Assembly (NCBI GenBank): GCA_037367405.1
Contig: JAZKJV010010122.1
Location: 152,001-216,000 of the forward strand
Direction of reading: 5' to 3'
From: Ottelia alismoides
Lineage: Eukaryota; Streptophyta; Magnoliopsida; Alismatales; Hydrocharitaceae
Length of the DNA: 64,000 nt
In this document: positions 11,362-22,589 of the stretch, piece by piece
How the letters are laid out: every line of letters begins with the position of its first letter
How positions within the stretch are numbered: the first letter of the stretch is position 1
Made by a program: the position numbers and the translations under genes
Notes under the pieces: generated by a model
Database searches by the model: none
Told to the model about the DNA's origin: nothing
Seen by the model: the letters and a program-made list of their open reading frames with translations, nothing else

Positions 11362-13323
11362 GAACCATATTGTTGATAATGCATACAATGATCAAATTAT
11401 TATTTTATTATAAAATGTATTTTTTAAAAAAATTTGTCGTTGGGATATTGTTTGGAGCTTTACTGAATTTTTGATGATCAATCACATTGAATACTAGTGA
11501 TGAAAGTAATCAGTTACATATATGAATACGCACACATATAGACACATACACACATATATGCACATCCTTATACATTTAATATACATATATACATATATAT
11601 ATCTAGATATGAATATTGATGGATATAAAAAATGTGTTACAATGTACTTAATAACAAATACGAATATCAAACAAATGCGAATCGAATACGAATAATAGTA
11701 GAAATTTTTTTTACATTAACTAAAATATACATATTTAGGATAATTTAGAAAGATAAAGATATATTAAATAGATTCATTTTCATAAAAGTTATATCAAGAA
11801 TGGTAAATGTAATCATTAAATTTTGTTACATACAATATAAATAAACCTATGAGTGTATTTACGTAATAAAATGGATATCTGTGTGTGTGCGTGCATTTAT
11901 GCGTGCATCCACATTCATGTTAAAACGAATAAGAACATGTGTGTTAAAATATGTATAAAATGAATATGATGCTGATCGGATACAAATATATTCATATTTA
12001 TTTTCATCCCCTTCGAATAATCGTAAATTTTTATTATATAGTATTTAAGTAAATGTATGGTAAACTATGTGAAAACTAAGGAGTTTTAAGAAAATAGGAA
12101 TGGTGAATTTTTACAATATGGTGTTCAAGATTTTATTTTTTTACTTTAACCATAAGAAAACTCTCCGAGGACTATGCGATGATCGATAGACAACCAACCA
12201 TGTTTATTTAGAAGTACATTTAGATGTTATATTGGATATTAGACTTATATTTATAATGATTTATGCCTGCATATTGAAAGTTAAGCACACCTTAAGGCTT
12301 CAACCACTTTTGTGATTGCTAATGACATAGATAGATAGAAATTCAAATCTTATTTTTTACTGTCAGTTCTCTTGCAACGAATTTTATGATAAGGAAATTT
12401 CACCCGAGCTTTAGGATTGGGTGGTATGTAAAAAATTATTGGAGGAGGGAAATAGTGTGAGAGTTGCATCTTAGAATAAACAGAATGGTAATGCTCTTCA
12501 GATATGGAAAATGGTATGATCGTCAACTTCTAGTTGTTTTCTTTTTTAGGCAAGCCTATCAAGCAATGTATCAATTGTCAAAATGAAGTGAAGAGGGAGC
12601 TGAGAGGGAATAATAACGTTACACATCTGGCATCCAAAATGAAGCTCAATTGATCCATGAGAATCAAGTGATAATGACAACCTTGGTCGGTTGTTGACAC
12701 TTAAACAAATGTCAATGGAGTTAAGTTCCACTCTACATTATCGATTTTTCGACTAATATATCTTACCGCAAATCCGAGGATGTGATAACTAAAAAAGATT
12801 ATGATATTATTTTGTCTTTGTTGATAGTCAAGGGGAAAGGAGGGATCAGATTGGGCACATGAACAATAATAGAGAACGGTCATTGTTAAAAGACAATTAT
12901 CATGCTCCTTCTCTAGACATCATGTAGATCTTACAAAAGCTAACTTTTTTTCTCATGAATGGTAATGTTGACCAATGGTGCCAAATCATAATATTATTAT
13001 GACATATTAATTGCTAAATCCTTCTTCCTTCTCAACCAAATTCTGAAAGTGCAACAGAATACAACAAATTCATAAAAGATGACAAATTACCCCTACTTCA
13101 AGATCGTGTAAGAATTAAACTACGCAACTACATGATCTCTGTTATAGGACGTCAGGAAGATCTGAACCTTTTCTCCACTCAGTCACGCATGCTTGATGCA
13201 TCATGAAAATTACTTGACGAAGCTTCCAACAAATATTTCGAATTGGTAAAAAATTAAAAAGAATGTTGCATCAATTTTTGGGTAACAACAAAGTGAACAT
13301 GCGTAATCTGATTTGATAAACCT
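11362..13323. other. AT-rich intergenic DNA, no gene supported
   Basis: AT-rich with CACATATAT-type simple sequence at about 11525-11600. From about 12540 to 13320 composition is less extreme and the sequence has the feel of decayed copia-like gag sequence, continuing right of the MITE at 13327 (a CYN...KGHQKK stretch near 13810). Frames are too broken to assign, and no RT or integrase motif was found. Confidence 0.4.
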
Positions 13324-13326
13324 GCA

Positions 13327-13691
13327 GGCCCCGTTTGGTTGGGGGTTACCCCCCACTTTGGGTGGGTAACCCCCCAAAACCCTCACTTTTAACCCACTAA
13401 TGGGGCCCACTCCCTTCCCATCAAAAAAATTATATATTATACCATCATATCATCTAAAAATCATAAAATACTCAACTTCTACTCACTATTTCAAACTTCA
13501 ATACAATCACATCACAATAACCACCCACTTTTTCAAATTTCAATAAAATCATATCATAATAACTACCAACTTTTTCAAATTCCAATACAATCACATCACA
13601 TAAACCCTCCCAACCCTTAACCCACCAACCAAACACACAAACACAAAACCGGGTTATCCACCCCTGGATAACCCACCAACCAAACACCACC
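13327..13691. mobile_element. MITE with GGCCCCGTTTGGTT ends
   Basis: The left terminus GGCCCCGTTTGGTTGG pairs with the complement of the right terminus (GGTGGTGTTTGGTTGG). Inner inverted segments GGGTTA/TAACCC extend the match. Flanking GCA trinucleotides (13324-13326 and 13692-13694) form a 3-bp target-site duplication, which suits PIF/Harbinger or CACTA-related MITEs. It carries a 42-bp tandem array and no coding sequence. Confidence 0.7.
13491..13608. repeat. 42-bp tandem array inside the MITE
   Basis: Three successive copies beginning TCAAACTTCAATACAATCAC (13491), TCAAATTTCAATAAAATCAT (13533) and TCAAATTCCAATACAATCAC (13575), period exactly 42. The last copy is truncated. The repeats lie off-centre toward the right end of the MITE. 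Confidence 0.85.
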
Positions 13692-13694
13692 GCA

Positions 13695-15614
13695 GAGAAA
13701 AAGGATGGTGCTTCCAAAGGAATATTATCTCATCACTTTGTGATTTCTGCATTCAACTAACTATTTTACATGTCCAGTTAAGTGGCCTTTTCTACTTTCT
13801 CTCTAAGAATAGATGCTACAACGTAAAGGGGCATCAAAAGAAATCCATTGCCAATATTACAAACACGATGAAAGATCAATTTACTGTGGAGTGCTGGTTG
13901 GACACGGACTCTCCAAAGGCCCTCACCTTCTTATAGGATTGGATCATTGCCTTGCTCAATCTCTCTGGGGTCGAACGTGGAGAAGATGATTAGTTGCTGC
14001 TTAACCGGATAGCTTCCTGACCACCTTCGTCTCGACAACTATACTTTTCAAAGTGAGCTCTCGTCAGCATCCCCTCTCCCAGTCTTCTCACCGAGTGCGT
14101 GCGTCAGCACCTAATCACGGTAAACCCTTATAATTAGAAAAAACTCTATTTGGCATAACATAATCAAGATCACATTGGCAACTAAAACAACACATTAATC
14201 GTGAATTTTTAAATGAAACTATGGAGACAATCCTCTCCAATTCATTAATAAAAATACTCTATTTTCCTTTTTTTTTATAGATACAACATGAACCAAATTT
14301 TACTTCAGAAATGCAGCAGAAGGAAGTGATAAGTAAGATGATTGGAATCCTAATCCATATTATGAAATAACTTCGATTCTAATCGTCATCTAGTATCCCG
14401 TATTACAATCTAATTACATGGATCAATAAATCATTATCCTAAATTTGCATTTTTGTTGGAGTTAGATAGATCGCATGCAAAAGAAGAAGCAATTGGCTTC
14501 AACCATATGGCCGAAGCATATGGCCAGAAGCCACTTCCTTCTCCTGTGCAACTCTGTGAGTGTCGTGCAAAGCCGCATGATCGAATCTACTCGTTGCCGA
14601 CGTGCTCGTATTTGTCATCCATGAAGCCATGAAGGTGAATTCCCCATCTAGAAAAAGGAATACATTACATCCCTCCTCCGGGCGACGGAGGAGGTCCCGG
14701 AACATCATGGAGTATTTGTCAGGCACATGCTATATGTCATCCTGCCTCGTCCATTCCGTCCCCCTCTTTCTCCCGCCTCGACCTCTCGGGCCCCATCCAC
14801 TCTTCCCTCAACTGGCCCTTTACTCTCCTCCTCGGCATCAGCAACCACTCTGGCCCCCATCTTCCTACGCTTCGCGTGTCATGTACTCCTCCGACGGGCG
14901 GATCCGCTTCTTCGTCCCCATCCCTTCGGTAGATAGCTTTGCACTTTCATCCTTTTTGGGAAACCTCGACTGCAATGAACATGCAATTGATCCAGAATGG
15001 AGAGACAGAAGCGGCATAGGCAAATCTGAATGGAAGGGGACGGCGATGATGTCACCAATGATGTGAAGCAGTTGGAATTGGAGCAGACTCGTTGCCCAAT
15101 TTCACAATAAACAGTGAGGAACTGCCCCAATCCCGCAGGCCCATGATGCGAGTAAGAGCCAGGAGTCGATGGAGTTCTAGGGTTCACCTTGACGACGATG
15201 ATGTAGGATTTATGGATTTTGCTGTGTCGGCGATGACAGCGACATAGCCTTTGCCAAAAGGAGGAAGAGGAGGGAGATTTCTGCCAAAGTTGAGGGGCGG
15301 AAGTGGAATCATAGATGGATGCTGGGGGTAAAATTGGAATGTAATGGCAAAAAAATAATCGGCGGTCGGTGGACACCCCCTGCTTAATAGATGTTATAGA
15401 GTGGTTTGGTTGTTTTTTTAGGATATCGTGTACCTAAATTTAAGTTATTTATTTATTATATTCCAAAATTAGCGTGGTAGCTGTGGACCTTATTGCATTC
15501 GAGTTTGCACAGATTAAGTTCTTTATGGTATGATTGTATCTGTAAATTTCTAATGATTGAAAGATAAATAAACTACTACAAATTAATATATCATTCAAAC
15601 ATTAATATCGAGCA
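13695..15614. other. Intergenic, with an ambiguous G/C-rich open segment
   Basis: A G/C-rich island at about 14500-15380 contains overlapping frames on both strands: 14602-15066 plus, 154 codons, serine/proline-rich, and 14879-15376 minus, 165 codons. Neither shows a recognisable domain, a decisive start context or a splice pattern. It could be an exon of an unknown gene, a gene fragment carried by a transposon, or chance opening in G/C-rich DNA. The rest of the interval is AT-rich and featureless. Confidence 0.35.
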
Positions 15615-15744
15615 TATAAAATAGCATGAATTCCTTTGCAAAAATAAATATATTGTACACCACATTTGACAAAAGTTGCGACTACATGGTCCAGGCACAC
15701 ACACCTCAACATCCCCTTATCAATGGATCACAATCTCCCACGTG
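15615..15744 (+). promoter_or_regulatory. Probable promoter region: TATA-like box and G-box
   Basis: TATAAAATA lies at 15615-15623, about 217 bases upstream of the chosen ATG of the next gene. A G-box core CACGTG sits at 15739-15744 in the context CCACGTGTCC, which would fall in the 5' leader if the TATA box is used. Sequence support only. Confidence 0.35.
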
Positions 15745-15839
15745 TCCAAATCTCCTCCATCCAACGGTCCGGATCTAACCTTCGACTCGAAAAAAAACCT
15801 TATCCCTCCGCCTCTCCGCTTCCATCTCCTCCACCCGCC

Positions 15840-16241
15840 ATGAAGCCCTCACCTCTTCCACCACCAGCGGCGGCCGAGCCGCCGCTCCGCGAGCACGAAG
15901 TGGAGCTCCTCAAGGCCGCTGCGCAGGCGTGGCACGGCCACTCCGGCAATCCCCGCCCGGCGAAGGAGTCCGATCCCATCCGCCACGCTGACGCCGGCTC
16001 CGCTCCACCGTCCCGCTTCCGGCTCGAGGCGGCGCGGCGGGCCGCCGAAGGTGGCGTAATTTCCCGGTGGGACTTTGCGCAGTCACTGTGGGACTCGTAC
16101 GAGATCGTGACTGTATCGCGGCGGCTGGAGTCGAGCCTCGCCCTCGACCACCCCCTCACGCCGGAGGCCAAGGGCAAGCGCGCGAGGGAGAGTTTAAACA
16201 GCCTCCGCCGTCTCTTCCGCTCTGCTCCTCCCGGAGAGTGA
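15840..16241 (+). CDS. Single-exon small plant protein, function unknown (133 aa)
   Basis: ATG at 15840 (CCGCCATGAAG, good context) to TGA at 16239-16241. The N-terminus is proline/alanine-rich (MKPSPLPPPAAAEPPLREHE). An alanine-rich helix with HEVELLKAAAQAWHGHS follows at residues about 19-35. The best-conserved-looking part is SRWDFAQSLWDSYEIVTVSR (from about residue 77), followed by RRLESSLALDHP and a basic tail with GKRARESLNSLRRLF. No signal peptide or membrane segment. Codon third positions are overwhelmingly G or C, in sharp contrast to the AT-rich flanks, which argues that the frame is real. The frame stays open upstream with an in-frame ATG at 15723, but that part reads like promoter/leader sequence. 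I associate the WDFAQSLWDSYE segment with uncharacterised plant proteins and cannot give a biochemical role. Confidence 0.76.
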   Translation: MKPSPLPPPAAAEPPLREHEVELLKAAAQAWHGHSGNPRPAKESDPIRHADAGSAPPSRFRLEAARRAAEGGVISRWDFAQSLWDSYEIVTVSRRLESSLALDHPLTPEAKGKRARESLNSLRRLFRSAPPGE

Positions 16242-16701
16242 CCGTAGGTAATTCCATGGGATTCCATCGTATTAAAAAATCCTTATCAAGATGTACATAA
16301 AAATAAATAATATTATTTTAAAGTTATATATCACGCATATGTCGATGTAATTACGAAAGAAAATTATTGTTTACCGAGTCTATTCCAATCATATGTTTCC
16401 CCCAATTATCTTATTATGCGGAGCTATGGCGAAAGAGAGGACTGAAGTGAAATAACGGAAAATTAGACATCGTATATAAAATATATCACAATCACGTTCT
16501 TCATAATATGATCAAAACATGTTCGTGGGTTTGATCGATCACAAGAGCCATATTATTGATTCTATAATTATACTTCATATAAAGTTCCCCTTTCGCTCAA
16601 TCACGCATTCATGGCGATACCCTTCTTGGGATCCTCGATGCCCTGACGTTTCTGCTTGGTGAACGCCTCAGACTCCGCATCCACACCCTTGGTCACGTAG
16701 T

Positions 16702-17455
16702 TAGGATTGGCTATTGAGTCACGGTTCGATGAGACAGGCTCGAGCTCAGCTCGATAAGGGCTCGTGAGTCCGGCTCATTAGGCTATTGAGCTGAGCCCGA
16801 ACCAGAATTTTAGGCTCGATAGCTTAACGAACCGAGCTCGAGCCGAACCTCGCTCAGCTCAATAACTCAATAAGGGGCTCGATAAGGAATATATATATAT
16901 ACATATATTATTTATATATTTACATATAATACAAACAAAATAAAATTAGCCCTTTGCAATTTTCCCTACACTAACTTTGACCTTCTCACGAGTCACGAAT
17001 CATGACCCAATTCTCAAATCAATCACATTCCCGTCCACACATTTGCCCCCTCCCCTTACGCATTAGAAAATTAGTAATTTTTTATAAACAAATATAATGT
17101 TACAATATATATTATAATTAAGATTTTATACACAACTTAGATAGTGGCTTACTGGTAAGGAATACAGTCTTTAATAGAGCAGGTCTCGAGTTTGAACTCG
17201 CACAAAATACTTTTCAACAAAAAAGTACTCATTTTCCTTAACGAGCTCGACTTGGGCTCGAGCCCAGACCAAGCTCGATAAGGAGCACATGCTCGATAAG
17301 GGGCTCGGCTCGAGACTTATCGATCCCGAGCCAGCTCGATAAGGGCTCGAGCTTATCGAGCCCGAACTCGAGTCAGCTCGGTTGGGCTTGAACGAGCCCG
17401 AGCTCGAGCCCGAGCCAGGACTGGCTCGGCTCGTTGGACTCGATAGCCAGCCCTA
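16702..17455. mobile_element. hAT-like non-autonomous element inserted in a gene
   Basis: A 754-bp insert flanked by perfect 8-bp duplications CACGTAGT (16694-16701 and 17456-17463). Terminal inverted repeats are TAGGATTGGCTATTGAGTC and the complement of the right end, TAGGGCTGGCTATCGAGTC (17 of 19 identical). Subterminal zones are filled with GCTCGA/TCGAGC motifs and CTCGATAAGG repeats, as expected of transposase-binding subterminal repeats. The interior is AT-rich with a tRNA-like segment and no transposase. 8-bp TSDs and TAGGGYTGGC-type ends fit hAT. Confidence 0.9.
17141..17210 (+). repeat. tRNA-like (SINE-type) segment inside the hAT-like element
   Basis: AGTGGCTTACTGGTAAGG resembles an A box and GGTCTCGAGTTTGAACTC a B box, separated by about 28 bases. 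No intact cloverleaf, so not a tRNA gene. It may be a SINE captured by the element or a polymerase III-like motif of its own. Confidence 0.38.
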
Positions 17456-17560
17456 CACGTAGTTGGTCGGCTTGCGGTTGCGGAAGAGGCTCGGAAAGCG
17501 AGGGTCGTTGATTGTGCTAGTCGCCTTCTCGAGCTTCATGATGTGGGTGAGGTAGTCTGA

Positions 17561-17937
17561 GCCTGGACAGAGAGGATCACCTGCTGTGGTGTTGTGCATG
17601 TTTTAATCGTCGGAACCGCTCGATCTTGATCGAGCAGTTCACACGATTTTGCACGGTACGGGTCCAAAAAATTGCAAAATCGTGCGAACTGCTCATTCAA
17701 GATCGAGCGGTTCCCACGACCACAACAGACTATGTTGCATCTTGGCCCACAACAGACGATCTGATCCCGAGTTCGGATCGTCTGCGGTACTGCGGACTCT
17801 GTAGTAATCACGATTCGCACGAATTTGCACGGTACGAGCCCACAAAAAGTGTGAATTCTTGTGAACCGCTCGATCAAGATCGAGCGGCTCGCGCATTTAC
17901 TGCAGAAACTGCAATACCGTAGAGGTTCCTCTCGCGC
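17561..17937. mobile_element. Hairpin-rich insertion with 9-10-bp flanking duplication
   Basis: Flanked by direct repeats GGTAGTCTGA (17551-17560 and 17938-17947), 9-10 bp long, the size typical of Mutator-like insertion. Short imperfect terminal inverted repeats include GAGAGGA-ACCT. The interior contains a near-perfect hairpin with 42-base arms (17612-17653 and 17673-17714, two mismatches, loop of about 19 bases) and a second palindrome CCGCTCGATC-AA-GATCGAGCGG at about 17869-17890. It interrupts the same small gene as the hAT-like element. No coding capacity. Confidence 0.75.
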
Positions 17938-18017
17938 GGTAGTCTGACCCCTCAATCGTCTTAGGGGGGTCAGAAACCACCGATGGTTTATCGCAACTGG
18001 CCAGTCTCCTCGGGCGC

Positions 18018-18187
18018 TCAGTGGTTGAACATGTTGGGGAAGCGAGGGCCGTCGATGGTGCTAGCCATCCTCACCAGGTTCTTGATGTGGGTGTGGTAGT
18101 CGTTAGCGGCATAGCAGGGGACGAAGAGGAGTCTTCCCCCAACTTAGCATACTTGTTGTGGTTGACGTTGTTGGTGGTGCTCGCCAT
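18018..18187 (-). pseudogene. Unrecognised small gene, copy B (5' part)
   Basis: A minus-strand ATG at 18185-18187 opens MASTTNNVNHNKYAKLG. After one apparent frameshift the sequence continues with DYHTHIKNLVRMASTIDGPR and FPNMFNH and stops at TGA 18018-18020. The DYxTHIxxL and ASTIxxPRFPxxF patterns match copy A at 17456-17560, so the two are tandem duplicates or successive exons of one repetitive gene. G/C-rich coding composition supports former function. The frameshift and early stop suggest it is now broken, unless an unrecognised intron explains them. Confidence 0.5.
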
Positions 18188-19964
18188 TTGCACGCCCTTG
18201 CTTCTCTATGTTCAACCCAACTCCAATGGTGTCAATTAAGGTTTTCACTTAGGTTCCTTATATGAGATAGAATCGCATTCTTCTCAAATCGAAGCCACAA
18301 TTAAGGCATCTTTTTTTAGGGAATCAGATATCTTCATTGTCATATTTGCATATTCATAGTACGTAACATTTTATGTTGATATGGCGATGAAAAATATCAG
18401 GTTATTTGGGTTGTTGGAGCTCAACATATATCGAAGAATTGGGCTCGATCCGACCCGATCCAATTGTAATCGGGCTCTTAATGTTCTTTTGGAGGGAATT
18501 CGACAAACCATAGTCAAATTTGCACTTGGTTTCGTAAATTTATGTGTGCATATCTTGATCGATAATGTTTTCGATCTTAGCATAACTTGTAGAAAGAAAA
18601 GGAAGACAAAATACACGCAAGCGACAAAACTCTTGTCTCACAAGGCGATTTTAATGGTATTCAAGACCTCGGTTTAGCGAGACGAAGCGAAATCGATCTG
18701 ATTAGGAATTAACGACAAGACATCGAAATCGAACTTTTGATGAGAATAAGAATTCTTTTTCAATTGAGCATGAACTTGAGTGAAGATCGAGAGGATGAAG
18801 CATGGGATTATATTACATGTGTGGAATATTTATGTGATCTCGTATGAAAGAAATCTGCATAGAGTAGAGCATATGTAGGATAAATACGCAAAATGGAATA
18901 TTTTTACGTGCTTGTTCATGCAAAAAAAAAAAGAAGTCTACAAGATATTGATATATAATACAAAATTTATGAAAGGCGTATAAGTCGTATCCTCTCATGG
19001 AGCCTGAGAAATATCTCATGTATAGATTAATCGTGAAATCGGAAATATTAATCACGAACATCCATGTTAAAAAGTATATACATATTAACATTTTTGTGGT
19101 ACAGAATATTATGTGGATCTAAATATAAAGTGATTTTTACACTACGAATCATATAAATTTTACAAATTACTTGCTCGCTTATGTATACTTTATATTATTC
19201 CGACGATCCAGTATCCTTAACGAAGATAACGAAAATTTCGCCCACAAAAGGTATCTTTTTTAAAGATTACTTACTTATTCTCATAGAAAAAAGTTCTAGT
19301 AATGGAAAAAGTGATATGGTAGAATGTCAAGAAAGCTCTTAAATCCTGTAAATATATTAAATCAGGATATATTACAAAGAAATTGTTGAGAGACGGACAG
19401 CAAGTTACGCCGTCAAGTATCTTAAAACATCATCGTTTTTAATTGATTCAAATCACGTCTAAATATTTTTCAATATGCGGGATTAATTGTACACTTGTAT
19501 TGTAACGCACGCGCAACTCGATTCAGATCATGTCCGAATGTTCATGTGGCGTAGTACCACTCCATTAAACTAACGAGGAAGAGTCCATATACACATATAT
19601 AACATGAAAAGATACACATATATATCTAATTAACTGCGATTAAGATTCAAGAATAGCTGGCTCATACCGCCCTATGTTCGACTCTTGCACAAGCACTCAC
19701 TTTGCGGGGGTGTTGGGTTGAGGGTTTCGGCCGATCAGATTCTTTTGAGGAACTGAATCATTCTTAGGATTGAAGTTGATTAAGATCAAGAGAGAGCTAA
19801 AATTATCCGAATAAAAGGAAATATGCAAAAGACTGACATTAATGAATATTAGTTAAGGAAATTTAATTAGCAATATAATCAACTAATTACATGATATGTA
19901 GATATACTTTTAATCCAATTCTTTCTTCATTAACGAGATATATGGGCAACGTAATAAGATAAAG
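18188..19964. other. AT-rich intergenic DNA, nothing recognised
   Basis: About 1.8 kb without a supported gene. Short frames lack motifs. The sequence is AT-rich with a few scattered TCGATC motifs near 18430-18480 that recall the TIR elements upstream. It ends in the TAAAG target site of the LTR retrotransposon. Confidence 0.5.
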
Positions 19965-22566
19965 TGTCACGTCCACGACCTCGAAATATGGGAAAAATTG
20001 CGAAAGCATCCCAAAATAATGATTTTTTTTCAAGTCTAGGAGCGAGACAAAAACTCAATAATCCGTAAATAACTTTCAGGGTACCATATATAATGGAAGA
20101 ATTTGGTTGCTGGGTTGGACCGGGTTGGGTTGGGGTACACCGGTGTACCTCTCCTTCCAACCCTCTCAATCCTCCTCACAGTTTATTATTCACAGGGGTA
20201 CCTCAATCCAACCCAACCCAGTCCAACCCAGCAACCAAACAATCCCTTAAGGAACTTAACCAATAAATAAAAGACTCATCAAGTCTGAACTACAGAATAA
20301 AATTAAATAAATCTATCAGTAACTCCCGTACATTAACTTAATGAACTAGGATAAAGCAATGGCTCCTCAATTTAGCTGAGCAGTCCAACCTCGTTCTCTG
20401 TTAAGCTGCAATGTTGTAAGTCAATATTAGTCAAACGAATTTGACTAAGTATGTACCAATAATTTATGAGACATACCATCAATATCCATACACTATGAGT
20501 ATAAAGAATAAAAGATGACAATTCCATACAATAAGGAATATAAATCAATAAAAAACAATGAACTACAACAAGACTTTTCAACTATACAAATCATCATGCG
20601 ATAACAATAACAAATCAATAAATTTCCTTGAATATCACAAATTTTGTGACCATAATTCAATATCCATATCAAATATAAATCAATACCATCTGCCGACACT
20701 GGGCAACCCGAGCTTGGATAGAAGCCATCCCGTTCCCTTAAATCAAAATTTAAAGCTAAAATAAATATCCATATGGGGTCTCCTATCCAAACCCCGATGC
20801 AATGGACATCAGTACTGAGTCAAAACGTCGTAGCGGATTGTTTGGAAGTAGTGTAGGATTACCCGCCTACAACGGTCAATTGGCGGAATTAACCATCCGC
20901 GCGTCACCCAGCCAGGTCAAAGTCTCCAATGGACTAACAATGAACAATGTCTACTCCCACACAATAATGGTGCCAAAATCAATAATTAATTTTCAATAAA
21001 ATATTAGGACAAAAAATGCTAATTAACATATATATCCAAAGACGATAATGTAACTATCTCTTTATCATTTAACAATGAATCCATAAACAAGCATTATGAC
21101 AAAATATCAAACTAGTATCTGACTATCTAGATTTTACTAAGGAAATATAATCAAAGAATTTTAAGAGATTAAATAAAAGCAACAATCAATAAATGATAAA
21201 ATCTAATGTGGGGTATAAATAACAATGGTATGTGACATAAGTTAATGTACATACCTCAATCTTTACGGATATATTTATAGGATTCTTCATCCACGGAAAT
21301 CAATTTTCACCTAAATCAAAGAAAACTATCTTAACACCATACTATACAGAAAATACCACTCGACGTTCTATCCGGTTACTACCCATCCAATGTGTTGGTA
21401 GTTAAATAACAATCATTTAAATGTTATGATTACCATTATTCTTGTTATTAGCAGTAGTAGTTTTTTTATCGATGAGTTTGGGAAAATATAATATATTGTA
21501 GGCCTATTTACGAAATAATATTTTATCTACAAATGTTAACCAATGTATAAAAAAATCCGTTTCTTTTCTAATAACAGGTGACTTGGGTTAAACAATAGAT
21601 AGAAATGTAGGTTCTCATAAAATCAGTATTCTACGAATATAATATTTTAAAAAAATAATCGATTTATTTTGAAGGGTAATCTATGTTTATTTCTCCTAAT
21701 ATAGAACCACTATTTTGGTTTAATTGATAACGATTCCACGAATACATCGAATGCCTTTGTAATTCCATGTACGAAATACTCCACTCTTTGTAAAATCCTT
21801 TGATACAATTTTGATCCACCAACAATACAACAAAACTAAAATTTCATATTTGTCGTATACTATGTACATGATTCAAAGGATAAATTTCAGTTTTATTCCA
21901 AAAGAAAAAACTTCTTGAATCAACAACATACAAGATAGGTAGCTATGTGGTTTCAATTTTTTTTCGCTACTAAAATACGTAGTTAACTTCAGCTATAAAT
22001 TCTGGAAAATATATCAATATAATATTGAATCTGTGCATAATTTAAAGTCAATCTTACACGAATATACCGTACCGTATATGACCACCCATCTAGTGAGAAA
22101 AAGATTAGAAAAAAAGGATCAATAATTTACCTTGTCGCCAACGATCCCTACGACTCGATGTTGCTCAGATCTGTCAACTGACTTGAAATGCAATCGGACA
22201 CAGTAAACCCCCTCACAGCATTTTTTTTGTTCGGTAAGAAGAGAAAACCCAATGATCAAGATGATGGGAGATGAATGAAACTCACGTTAAGGATCAAAGC
22301 TCCCCTTAAAAACCCTCCTCGTGATAAAAGTATACCCGTGGAATTTAAAAAACCAAATCTCATCTTGTAAGACGTTCGGATCCTAAAAATAGGTGACTGT
22401 TAGGATAAAAAAATTAATTTAATTAAGTCATTGCACGCTTGATTTGATCCATCCGATTATCTTGTATATAATAATATTATAAGAACATGGTCAATTTTCA
22501 TTGACTGCCTCCATTCTTTTTAAAAGTTATTTTTAAATTATTTTATTTAATTTTGACGTTACAACA
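19965..22566 (-). repeat. 3' LTR of the Tekay-type element (2.6 kb)
   Basis: In window orientation it runs from TGTCACGTCC to TTACAACA, so in element orientation it begins TGTTG and ends ACA, the canonical TG...CA. It is homologous along its length to 27147-29475. It is longer because of a nested MITE at about 20098-20248 and a segment of about 120 bases near 22300-22430 that the other LTR lacks. Confidence 0.92.
20098..20248. mobile_element. MITE nested in the 3' LTR
   Basis: An inverted-repeat element absent from the equivalent site of the other LTR (near 27280), so it arrived after the retrotransposon. The arms TTTGGTTGCTGGGTTGGACC and GGTCCAACC-like GTCCAACCCAGCAACCAAA pair almost perfectly. 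The interior GTACACCGGTGTAC is itself palindromic. The right end, read inward, is GGGATTGTTTGGTTGC. A relative lies at 63766-63893, sharing the CCTCCTCACAGTTTATTATT / CACAGGGGTAC segment. Confidence 0.85.
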
Positions 22567-22577
22567 TAACCTCCTTA
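22567..22577 (-). other. Polypurine tract
   Basis: On the element strand AAGGAGGTTA abuts the 3' LTR start TGTTGTAACG. Short, but in the exact place expected of the plus-strand primer. Confidence 0.7.
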
Positions 22578-22589
22578 AAAAAATTGTCC

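Larger units (their letters stand above)
16601..17560 (-). pseudogene. Unrecognised small gene, copy A, split by two insertions
   Basis: Minus-strand coding segments survive either side of an inserted element. 17456-17560 reads ...DYLTHIMKLEKATSTINDPR then FPSLFRNRKPTNYV, and 16601-16701 continues in the same frame across the target-site duplication, TKGVDAESEAFTKQKR to the end GIAMNA and a TGA at 16601-16603. Removing the insert at 16702-17455 with one copy of its 8-bp duplication restores a continuous frame. A second insert (17561-17937) interrupts it upstream: the frame resumes around 17948 with TIEGS. The first exon or N-terminus is not identified. G/C-rich codon use indicates a formerly functional gene. 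I do not recognise the family. Tandem copy B lies at 18018-18187 and shares the DYxTHI and PRFP motifs. Confidence 0.68.

Noticed and set aside
14499..15376. Possible gene in a G/C-rich island (154- and 165-codon frames on opposite strands)
   Set aside because: No recognisable domain, no decisive start or splice signals, and equal openness on both strands. Kept only as an ambiguous segment.
19640..19700. tRNA gene suggested by TATGTTCGACTCTTGC
   Set aside because: Only a weak B-box-like motif. No matching A box at the right distance and no cloverleaf.
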